From the NCBI GenBank assembly GCA_027619415.1, contig JAQCFO010000013.1, forward strand, positions 1 to 47,673: a DNA stretch of 47,673 nucleotides. Direction: 5' to 3'. Origin of the DNA: Bacteroidota bacterium. GTDB lineage: Bacteria; Bacteroidota; Bacteroidia; Flavobacteriales; Flavobacteriaceae. A program made the translations under genes and the position numbers. The stretch's first letter is position 1. Each line of letters opens with the position of its first letter. The notes beneath the pieces are model-generated. The model saw only the letters and a program-made list of their open reading frames with translations, searched no databases and was not told the origin of the DNA. Below, one piece after another: positions 21,764 to 29,272 of this stretch.

Positions 21764-22180
21764 ATGAAATTACAAATTATAAATGGTCCCAATTTAAATT
21801 TATTAGGTACTAGGGAAAAAAATATTTATGGAGATCAGAAATTTGACAGCTACTTCGTTGATTTAAAAGCAAAATATAAAGATTTAGAACTTAGTTTTTT
21901 TCAATCTAATATTGAAGGAGAGATTATTGATAAAATTCAGGAGACAGGTTTTGATTACGATGGTATTATTATCAATGCTGCAGCATACACTCATACTTCA
22001 GTAGGCATAGGAGATGCTATAAGATCCGTTACTACTCCTGTAGTAGAAGTTCATATATCTAACACTTACTCAAGGGAAGAATTTAGACATAAATCTTTTT
22101 TAAGCGCACATGTAAGAGGCGTTATACTTGGATTTGGATTTAAAAGTTATGATTTAGCTATAGAAAGTTTTTTAGACTAA
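21764..22180 (+). CDS. aroQ: 3-dehydroquinate dehydratase, type II
   Basis: AroQ dehydrates 3-dehydroquinate in the shikimate pathway. The 138-residue protein has the type II signature: IINGPNLNLLGTRE near the N-terminus, Tyr in IYG as the catalytic loop tyrosine, NIEGEIIDKIQ, the IIINAAAYTHTSVGIGDA substrate loop, and EVHISNTYSREEFRHKS. The size is as expected for the small type II enzyme. It is divergent from xerD (62-base spacer) and its stop abuts the end of the convergent lpdA. Confidence 0.96.
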   Translation: MKLQIINGPNLNLLGTREKNIYGDQKFDSYFVDLKAKYKDLELSFFQSNIEGEIIDKIQETGFDYDGIIINAAAYTHTSVGIGDAIRSVTTPVVEVHISNTYSREEFRHKSFLSAHVRGVILGFGFKSYDLAIESFLD

Positions 22181-23578
22181 TTATAAATGAATTACCTCGT
22201 CGTAAGCAGCTGCAACAGCTTCCATTACAGCTTCGCTCATAGTTGGATGTGGATGAACTGCTTTAAGAACTTCATGTCCTGTAGTTTCTAATTTTCTGCC
22301 TAGAACGGCTTCAGCAATCAAGTCAGTAACTCCGTCACCAATCATATGGCAGCCTAGCCATTCACCATACTTAGAATCAAAAATAACTTTGACAAAACCA
22401 TCAATTTTTCCTGAAGCTTGAGCTTTTCCAGAAGCACTAAAAGGGAATTTACCAACTTTTATTTCATAACCCATTTCTTTAGCTTTTTCTTCAGTAAATC
22501 CAACCGATGCTATTTCAGGAGAAGAATAAGTGCAGCCAGGAATATTGTTATAATCTAAGGGGGTAACATAAATTCCAGATATCTTCTCTATACATAAAAT
22601 TCCTTCTGCAGATGCTACATGAGCTAAAGCTTGACCTTTTACAACATCTCCAATCGCATAATAGCCTTTTACATTAGTTTCGTAGAATTCATCTACTAAA
22701 ATCTTGTCATTTTCAATTTCAATTCCGATTTCCTCTAGACCAATGTTTTCAATATTACTTTTAATACCTACAGCACTTAGTACTATTTCTGTATTAATAG
22801 TACTTTGTTCACCAGTAGCAGATTTAATATGAACCTCAACTAAACCAGACTCATTTACAATTGCTTTTTCAACTTCTGAAGATGTGAGAATGTTAATTCC
22901 GTTCTTTTTTAAATTCTTTTCTAATTCTTTTGAAATCTCATGATCTTCAACGGGAACTATTCTATCTAAATATTCAACTACTGTAACATTAGAACCCATT
23001 GAATTATAGAAGTATGCGAATTCAATTCCTATTGCACCTGAACCTACAATGATAATATCTTTTGGCTGTTTGGAAAGAGTCATAGCTTGTCTATACCCAA
23101 TTATATATTTTCCATCTTGCTTTAATGTTGGTAGTTCTCTAGATCTTGCTCCAGTGGCAATTATTATATTTTTTGATGAAATAATTTTTTCTTCATTATT
23201 ATCATTAACAATTTTAATTGTATTGTTAGAATTTAGTTTTCCAAAACCATTAAATACAGTAATTTTATTTTTTTTCATAAGAAAGTTTACCCCTTTACTC
23301 ATAGTATCAGCTACTTTCCTACTCCTTTTAATGACCTTATTAAAATCTTTATCAGCACTAGTTATATTAATACCATAATCTTCCGCATGTTTGATGTATT
23401 CAAATACCTGAGCAGATTTCAACAATGCTTTAGTTGGGATACACCCCCAGTTTAAGCAAACCCCTCCTAGACTTTCTTTTTCAATAATAGCAGTCTTGAA
23501 ACCAAGCTGAGAACCCCTAATTGCAGTCACATAACCTCCTGGTCCACTTCCTAAAACGATTAAATCGAATTGTTCCAT
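22181..23578 (-). CDS. lpdA: Dihydrolipoyl dehydrogenase
   Basis: This E3 flavoprotein reoxidises lipoyl groups of 2-oxoacid dehydrogenase or glycine-cleavage complexes. The 465-residue protein has the FAD-binding GSGPGGYV near the start, the redox-active Cys41/Cys46 pair in GGVCLNWGCIPTKALL, the NAD-binding VGSGAIGIEFAYF, the second FAD motif YAIGDV, and the C-terminal HPHPTMSEAV with the active-site His. The length is normal. Two MsrB-type genes sit directly upstream on the same strand with a five-base gap. No E1/E2 genes are nearby. Confidence 0.97.
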   Translation of the reverse strand: MEQFDLIVLGSGPGGYVTAIRGSQLGFKTAIIEKESLGGVCLNWGCIPTKALLKSAQVFEYIKHAEDYGINITSADKDFNKVIKRSRKVADTMSKGVNFLMKKNKITVFNGFGKLNSNNTIKIVNDNNEEKIISSKNIIIATGARSRELPTLKQDGKYIIGYRQAMTLSKQPKDIIIVGSGAIGIEFAYFYNSMGSNVTVVEYLDRIVPVEDHEISKELEKNLKKNGINILTSSEVEKAIVNESGLVEVHIKSATGEQSTINTEIVLSAVGIKSNIENIGLEEIGIEIENDKILVDEFYETNVKGYYAIGDVVKGQALAHVASAEGILCIEKISGIYVTPLDYNNIPGCTYSSPEIASVGFTEEKAKEMGYEIKVGKFPFSASGKAQASGKIDGFVKVIFDSKYGEWLGCHMIGDGVTDLIAEAVLGRKLETTGHEVLKAVHPHPTMSEAVMEAVAAAYDEVIHL

Positions 23579-23583
23579 ATTTT

Positions 23584-24042
23584 TTATTTTTTATTAAATG
23601 ATAACGCAGCTGAGTTAATACAATATCTTTTCCCTGTTGTATCTTTAGGTCCGTCATTAAAAACGTGCCCTAAGTGACCGTTACATTTTGAGCATTTTAC
23701 TTCAATTCTGTTCATGTTATTAGAAACATCTTTTATGTAAACAATCGAACTTGGAATTGCTTGATCAAAACTAGGCCAACCACAATTACTTTCATATTTG
23801 TTATTGCTTTTAAAAAGTAGCTGATTACATCCCTTGCAATTATATGCTCCATTTTCAAAATGCAAGTTATATTCTCCTGTAAACGGTCTTTCTGTATATG
23901 AATTTCTTAAGACTTGATAGCTTAGATTATCAAGCTCATTTTTCCATTCAGAATCAGTCTTTATGTCTTCACCTTTTTCTTGAGAGTAACTGAAGTTTGT
24001 CATGATGATATTTATTATTAGAATTAAGTATATATTTTTCAT
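23584..24042 (-). CDS. msrB: Exported peptide-methionine (R)-S-oxide reductase MsrB
   Basis: MsrB reduces the R form of methionine sulfoxide in oxidised proteins. The 152-residue protein has a signal peptide (hydrophobic through about residue 18, ending near SYSQ), so it should act in the periplasm. The catalytic domain is complete: zinc ligands in CKGC and CSKC, the resolving-type Cys in NCGWPSF, the GHLGHVFNDGPK block, and the catalytic Cys in RYCINSAAL. It overlaps the upstream MsrB-like lipoprotein gene by four bases (ATGA), indicating a shared transcript that continues into lpdA. Confidence 0.95.
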   Translation of the reverse strand: MKNIYLILIINIIMTNFSYSQEKGEDIKTDSEWKNELDNLSYQVLRNSYTERPFTGEYNLHFENGAYNCKGCNQLLFKSNNKYESNCGWPSFDQAIPSSIVYIKDVSNNMNRIEVKCSKCNGHLGHVFNDGPKDTTGKRYCINSAALSFNKK

Positions 24043-24452
24043 TTACTGTAATTTAAAGATTTAAAAATTAATGCATTTTTGTTTACACAGTGCCTGTTTC
24101 CAGTTGACTCTTTAGGACCATCATTCCAGACATTCCCTAATTTAATTCCACATTGTTTGCATTTTAATTCAGTTTTATTTGCATTTATTCTGTAATCTGT
24201 ATCAAACTCAACATTATCTTCATTAGACTTGTCAAAACTTTCATTATTGTCATTTGAATTGAATTTATCATAAGAATTATATAACTTTAAATTACACTTT
24301 TTGCAATAATAAATTCCTTTATTTAAATTAATTGATTTATCTAAATCAGTATTTGATTGTATTTTAAAATTATTACTTTCATGTGAAGAATTAAATTGTT
24401 TGCAACCTGATATTAATAAAGTAAAGCTTACAATCAAATAAATTTTTCTCAT
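24039..24452 (-). CDS. Degenerate MsrB-like lipoprotein
   Basis: A 137-residue protein with a lipoprotein signal (lipobox ISGC, Cys17) and a C-terminal MsrB-fold domain. The four zinc cysteines (CKKC and CKQC) and the position of the catalytic cysteine (RHCVNKNAL) are kept. The GWPSF motif has become NNESF and its resolving Cys is gone. The GHLGHVF block reads GIKLGNVW, losing both conserved histidines. It is thus likely altered or inactive as a reductase; it could still bind zinc or the partner MsrB. It is the first gene of the MsrB-like/msrB/lpdA run. The domain call is firm, but the function is not known. Confidence 0.8.
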   Translation of the reverse strand: MRKIYLIVSFTLLISGCKQFNSSHESNNFKIQSNTDLDKSINLNKGIYYCKKCNLKLYNSYDKFNSNDNNESFDKSNEDNVEFDTDYRINANKTELKCKQCGIKLGNVWNDGPKESTGNRHCVNKNALIFKSLNYSK

Positions 24453-24547
24453 CTATGAATTTAATATCACGAAATTACTCATAAATGTTTAAAACATAAA
24501 GCCGAAATGAATTAAGTATATTGCATTTCTATTTTTAATATAATTAT

Positions 24548-25858
24548 ATGATGACAAAACATAATTTCATAAAAGGAGATAGTAAAGTTTTAAATGCTTG
24601 GGCATTTTATGACTGGGCAAATTCTGTTTATCCTTTAGTTATATCATCATCTGTTTTTCCTATTTATTATGGATCATTATTTTTAGATGATCTCTATATA
24701 GACTTATTTGGTTTTAATTTTAAAAACACGGCATTAATTAGTTTTTTAACTGCATTTGCTTTCGTGGTATTATCTATTATAACTCCTTTGTTATCAGGTG
24801 TTGCAGATTATGTGGGCAACAAAATGAGTTTTTTAAAGTTTTTCTGTTATTCAGGATCTATTTCCTGTATGGGACTTTATTTTTTTGATATAGAGAACAT
24901 TTACATGGGCTTGTCTTTTTATTTTTTTGCTTTAATTTCTTTCTGGGCTAGCTTAGTTTTTTATAACTCTTACTTGCCTGACATAGCTTATAAAGAACAA
25001 CAAGATAGTTTAAGCGCTAAAGGTTATGCTCTTGGATATATTGGAAGTGTCATTTTATTAGTATTCAATTTATCCATGGTTTTGTTTCCAGAATCTTTTG
25101 GAATTTCAGGAGATAATCCAGAACTTCTAGCTATGAGATACTCATTTGTTTCTGTCGGATTGTGGTGGATGATTTTTAGTCAATATACTTTTTATTATTT
25201 ACCAAAATCAAAATCAAAACGAAAAATAGTTAAACATGTTTTTTTTAATGGTTTTAAAGAATTAAAAGAAGTTTGGGATGAACTGAAGCAAATTGTAATT
25301 ATAAAAAGATTTTTAATTGCTTTTTTTATATATAGTTCCGCTCTTCAAACAGTTTTACTTATTGCCACTTATTTTGGTGAGCAAGAAATTAATTGGGGAG
25401 AAGGTGAGAAAACTACGGGATTAATAGTAAGTATTTTATTAATTCAGTTGGTTGCAGTTTTTGGATCTATAATTACAGCAAAAGTTTCTAAGAAAATAGG
25501 TAACATACAAACACTAGTAATTTTAAATTTTACTTGGGCATTCCTATGTATAGGTGCTTATTTTATAAAATCTTCTTTTGAATTTTATATTGCTGCTGCT
25601 TTAGTAGGAATGATAATGGGAGGTATTCAAGCCCTCTCTAGATCAACTTTTTCAAAAATGATTCCAGAAACAGATAATACAACGTCATACTTTAGTTTTT
25701 ACGATGTTTCTCAAAAAGTAAGTATAGTTTTTGGAATGACATTATTTGCTTTTGTTGACCAAATTACTGGTAGTATGAGAATCTCCATTTTAATTTTTAT
25801 TTTTATTTTTCTTCTTGGCGCTTTTTTGTTAAGAAGAATAAAAATTAAAAACTATTAA
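24548..25858 (+). CDS. MFS transporter, UMF1/Atg22-like family
   Basis: A 436-residue membrane protein with about 11-12 hydrophobic segments spread along its length. The N-terminal VLNAWAFYDWANSVYPLVI motif is the hallmark of the UMF1 branch of the major facilitator superfamily, which resembles yeast Atg22. A GMIMGGIQALSRS motif near residue 360 is also characteristic. The substrate is unknown; amino acids have been suggested for relatives. Two ATG codons in tandem (24548 and 24551) could serve as the start. It is divergent from the MsrB-like gene across 95 bases, in which I see no clear promoter motif. Confidence 0.88.
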   Translation: MMTKHNFIKGDSKVLNAWAFYDWANSVYPLVISSSVFPIYYGSLFLDDLYIDLFGFNFKNTALISFLTAFAFVVLSIITPLLSGVADYVGNKMSFLKFFCYSGSISCMGLYFFDIENIYMGLSFYFFALISFWASLVFYNSYLPDIAYKEQQDSLSAKGYALGYIGSVILLVFNLSMVLFPESFGISGDNPELLAMRYSFVSVGLWWMIFSQYTFYYLPKSKSKRKIVKHVFFNGFKELKEVWDELKQIVIIKRFLIAFFIYSSALQTVLLIATYFGEQEINWGEGEKTTGLIVSILLIQLVAVFGSIITAKVSKKIGNIQTLVILNFTWAFLCIGAYFIKSSFEFYIAAALVGMIMGGIQALSRSTFSKMIPETDNTTSYFSFYDVSQKVSIVFGMTLFAFVDQITGSMRISILIFIFIFLLGAFLLRRIKIKNY

Positions 25859-25864
25859 TTAATA

Positions 25865-25880
25865 TGGCATGAATGTTGAA
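25865..25880 (+). promoter_or_regulatory. Sigma-54-like -24/-12 element upstream of lon
   Basis: TGGCATGAATGTTGAA has the -24 GG and -12 TTG blocks at sigma-54 spacing (12 bases from the first G of GG to the G of TTG). The -12 C is replaced by A, exactly as in the element before dnaK. A start near 25891 would leave a leader of about 90 bases before lon. No enhancer-binding site was identified. Confidence 0.4.
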
Positions 25881-25981
25881 TTATTAGATCATTATAAACT
25901 AATAAGATGTTATACCCTAAACACATTCATTTTATAGTGAGCGTTTGATAAGAGTATGACACTTTGACTTAATTATTTCTT

Positions 25982-28429
25982 ATGTCTAAAACTAAATTAT
26001 TAAACCTTGACATGATGTCATTGCAAAATATTGATAAAGATTCAGATTTGATTCCATTGATGACATCCGATGATGAAGAGGCCATTTCAAAAGAATCTTT
26101 ACCCAAAAGTTTACCGATTTTACCTTTGAAGAATACTGTACTGTTTCCTGGTGTTGTAATACCAATAACAGCTTCTAGGGATAAATCGATTAAACTAATT
26201 AAGGATTCAAACAGTAAAGAAAAACTAATAGGTGTTGTTTCTCAAATAGATTCTAAAGTTCAATCACCTAAATCAAAGGATATTCATTCCACAGGAACTG
26301 TTGCTAAAATATTAAGAGTATTACAAATGCCAGATGGTAATGTTACTGTAATAATTCAAGGAAAGAAAAGGTTTTCAATAGAAAAAATCATAAGTGAAGA
26401 GCCTTATATTACGGCTGATATAAAAGAAATAAAAGAAATAAAGCCTAAATCTGATAATAAAGAATTCAATGCAACTATTGAATCAATTAAAGATATAGCT
26501 CTTCAAATTATTGAAGAAAATCCAAATATTCCAAGTGAAGCTTCGTTTGCAATAAAAAACATTCAAAGTGATTCGTTTTTGGTAAATTTTGTTTGCTCGA
26601 ACATGAATTTAAGCATTGAAGAAAAGTATAAAATACTTATAACAAATGACCTGCAAGAACGTGCTTTAATGTGTCTAAAAGAAATGAACATTGAATTACA
26701 AAAATTATCATTAAAAAATGATATTCAATCTAAAGTAAGATCTGATTTAGATCAACAACAAAGAGAGTATTTTTTACATCAACAAATGAAAACTATTCAA
26801 GAGGAACTTGGAGGAGTTTCTTATGATGAAGAAATAAGTGAGATGAGATTAAGATCAACTAAAAAGAGTTGGAGTGAGGAAATTGGCGACCATTTTAAAA
26901 AAGAGTTGTCTAAGCTTCAAAGAATGAACCCTCAAGTTGCAGAATATTCTATTCAAAGAAACTATTTAGACATATATCTTGATTTACCATGGAATGAGTA
27001 TTCTAAAGATAACTTTGACCTTAAAAGAGCTCAAAAAATACTTGACAGAGATCATTACGGTCTAAAAGAAGTTAAAAAAAGGATTATTGAGCATATTGCT
27101 GTATTAAAACTGAGAAACGACATGAAATCACCTATTTTATGTTTTAATGGACCTCCAGGTGTTGGAAAAACCTCTTTAGGAAAATCAATTGCCGAAGCTT
27201 TGGGAAGAGAATATGTTAGAATTTCTTTAGGAGGTCTCAGGGACGAATCTGAGATTAGAGGACATAGAAAAACCTACATTGGAGCTATGCCAGGAAGGAT
27301 AATTCAAAGTTTAAAGAAAGCCAAAACTTCCAATCCTGTTTTCGTTTTGGATGAGATAGATAAACTTTCAGTAGGTAATCAAGGAGATCCGTCTTCTGCA
27401 ATGTTGGAAGTTCTGGATCCAGAACAAAACACTTCTTTTTATGATAATTTCATTGAATATGGTTTCGATTTGTCTAAGGTGATGTTTATTGCAACATCTA
27501 ATAATATTGGCAATGTCCAACCTGCTTTAAGAGACAGAATGGAAATTGTAAGTGTATCTGGTTACACTACTGAAGAAAAATGTGAAATTGCTAAAAAACA
27601 TTTATTACCCAAGCAGATTAATGATCATGGCTTACCTAAAAACGTAGTTAAACTTAAAAAAGCTTCGATTGAAAAAGTTATTGAAGGTTACACTAGAGAA
27701 TCTGGTGTAAGGGGTTTGGAAAAGCAAATTGCTAAAATAATTAGAAACATTGCAAAGTCTATCGCATTAGAAGAAACATACTCAAATGAAATAAATCCAA
27801 TAGACTTAGATGATATTTTGGGTTTATCAATTTCTAAGGATCAGTATGAAAATAATGAAATTGCTGGAGTTGTGACAGGACTGGCTTGGACTCAATTTGG
27901 AGGAGATATCTTATTTATTGAATCTGCCCTATCTAATGGGAAAGGGAATTTATCTATTACTGGAAACCTAGGAAAAGTAATGAAAGAGTCTGCAACAATA
28001 GCTCTAGAATATATTAAGTCAAATGCTGAATTACTTTCAATAGATATCAAGAAATTATCTAGTCATAATATTCATATCCATGTTCCAGAGGGTGCAACTC
28101 CAAAAGATGGCCCTAGTGCAGGAATAACTATGCTAACATCAATCGTGTCATTACTTACTCAAAAAAGAGTTAAAAACAAATTGGCTATGACAGGGGAAAT
28201 TACGCTTAGAGGAAAGGTTTTGCCAGTTGGTGGTATAAAAGAAAAAATTCTTGCTGCTAAAAGAGCAAAAATAAGAGAGATTATTCTTTGTAAGGATAAT
28301 GAAAAAAACATACTAGATATTGATAAGAGTTATTTAAAAGGTCTTACTTTTCATTATGTATCTACAATGAAAGAAGTTATAGACTTGGCAATAACTAACA
28401 AGAGGGTTAAAAATTTTAAATTGCTTTAA
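25982..28429 (+). CDS. lon: ATP-dependent protease Lon
   Basis: Lon is a homohexameric AAA+ serine protease that degrades misfolded and short-lived regulatory proteins. The 815-residue protein has the N-terminal substrate-binding domain (from about 42, LPILPLKNTVLFPG), a coiled-coil helical region, the AAA+ module with Walker A GPPGVGKT (390-397) and Walker B VFVLDEIDK, and the protease domain. The latter has catalytic Ser712 in KDGPSAG and the Lys near 755 in GGIKEK. The length is typical of LonA. The stop overlaps the cmk start by one base (TAATG). A sigma-54-like element lies upstream, which may tie lon to the same control as dnaK. Confidence 0.97.
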   Translation: MSKTKLLNLDMMSLQNIDKDSDLIPLMTSDDEEAISKESLPKSLPILPLKNTVLFPGVVIPITASRDKSIKLIKDSNSKEKLIGVVSQIDSKVQSPKSKDIHSTGTVAKILRVLQMPDGNVTVIIQGKKRFSIEKIISEEPYITADIKEIKEIKPKSDNKEFNATIESIKDIALQIIEENPNIPSEASFAIKNIQSDSFLVNFVCSNMNLSIEEKYKILITNDLQERALMCLKEMNIELQKLSLKNDIQSKVRSDLDQQQREYFLHQQMKTIQEELGGVSYDEEISEMRLRSTKKSWSEEIGDHFKKELSKLQRMNPQVAEYSIQRNYLDIYLDLPWNEYSKDNFDLKRAQKILDRDHYGLKEVKKRIIEHIAVLKLRNDMKSPILCFNGPPGVGKTSLGKSIAEALGREYVRISLGGLRDESEIRGHRKTYIGAMPGRIIQSLKKAKTSNPVFVLDEIDKLSVGNQGDPSSAMLEVLDPEQNTSFYDNFIEYGFDLSKVMFIATSNNIGNVQPALRDRMEIVSVSGYTTEEKCEIAKKHLLPKQINDHGLPKNVVKLKKASIEKVIEGYTRESGVRGLEKQIAKIIRNIAKSIALEETYSNEINPIDLDDILGLSISKDQYENNEIAGVVTGLAWTQFGGDILFIESALSNGKGNLSITGNLGKVMKESATIALEYIKSNAELLSIDIKKLSSHNIHIHVPEGATPKDGPSAGITMLTSIVSLLTQKRVKNKLAMTGEITLRGKVLPVGGIKEKILAAKRAKIREIILCKDNEKNILDIDKSYLKGLTFHYVSTMKEVIDLAITNKRVKNFKLL

Positions 28430-29127
28430 TGGCAAAAAAAATAATTATAACTATTGATGGGACTTCATCTACTGGCAAAAGTACATTGGCAAAACGTATT
28501 GCGAAAAAATTAGGCTACTTGTATATAGATTCCGGAGCTATGTATAGAGCGTTGACATATTATGCGATTAGTAACAACATAATATCAAAAGGTTTTATAA
28601 ATAAAGAAGTTCTTATTAATGATTTATCGAAATTAGAAATTGATTTCAGAAAAGGTTCTTTGTCTGAATGCTTAGAGATTCATCTGGATGGCTTGTCAGT
28701 TGAAAACAAAATTAGATCGCTGAAAGTTTCTGATTTAGTAAGTCAATTAGCTGCTATAGATGAAGTAAGAACTCATATGGTTAAAATTCAACACTCTTTG
28801 GGTCAAAATAAAGGTGTCGTAATGGATGGAAGAGATATAGGTACAGTTGTTTTTCCTAAAGCAGAATTAAAATTTTTTTTAGAAGCTTCAGCAGAAACAA
28901 GAGCAAAAAGAAGGTTTGACGAACTTAAAATAATAGATAAAGAAATTTCTTATGAAGAGGTTTTTAAAAATATTAACTTAAGAGATTTTCAGGACATAAA
29001 TAGATCTAATTCTCCTTTAAAAAAAGCTTCTGATGCCGTTTTAATTAATACTGAGAACTTGAGTTTAGTAGAGCTTGAGAATGAAATTTCAAATCACATT
29101 TCTTTAGTCTTATCAAATTCTTTGTAA
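28429..29127 (+). CDS. cmk: Cytidylate kinase
   Basis: Cmk phosphorylates CMP and dCMP with ATP. The 232-residue protein has the P-loop IDGTSSTGKST (9-19), the CMP-binding LYIDSGAMYRA (about 30-40), GRDIGTVVFPKA, and the lid region RAKRRFDEL. The length is typical. The TAATG overlap with lon implies coupled translation. The conserved bacterial cmk-rpsA adjacency is kept, with rpsA 145 bases downstream. Confidence 0.96.
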   Translation: MAKKIIITIDGTSSTGKSTLAKRIAKKLGYLYIDSGAMYRALTYYAISNNIISKGFINKEVLINDLSKLEIDFRKGSLSECLEIHLDGLSVENKIRSLKVSDLVSQLAAIDEVRTHMVKIQHSLGQNKGVVMDGRDIGTVVFPKAELKFFLEASAETRAKRRFDELKIIDKEISYEEVFKNINLRDFQDINRSNSPLKKASDAVLINTENLSLVELENEISNHISLVLSNSL

Positions 29128-29167
29128 AAAATTTGTTTATCAAATAAAATGAACTTATTTTCGCCAT

Positions 29168-29200
29168 CCTTTTGATAGGTTAATATAGATAGTCAAAAGG
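29168..29200. promoter_or_regulatory. Inverted repeat in the cmk-rpsA spacer
   Basis: CCTTTTGA (29168-29175) and TCAAAAGG (29193-29200) are perfect 8-base inverted arms around a 17-base loop. There is no poly-T tail in either orientation, so it is not a simple terminator. It may be an operator or part of the rpsA leader. In such A+T-rich DNA a chance origin cannot be excluded. Confidence 0.3.
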
Positions 29201-29219
29201 TTAAAAATTGATAAACAAC

Positions 29220-29257
29220 TTTTAATTTATTCCTTAAAGTCTATTAATAAATTAAAA
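29220..29257. promoter_or_regulatory. A/T-only hairpin just before rpsA
   Basis: TTTTAATTTATT (29220-29231) and AATAAATTAAAA (29246-29257) are perfect 12-base inverted arms with a 14-base loop, ending 15 bases before the rpsA ATG. An mRNA stem here could affect S1 synthesis, but the arms contain only A and T and could arise by chance. Confidence 0.3.
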
Positions 29258-29272
29258 TACAAATTTTAAGTT

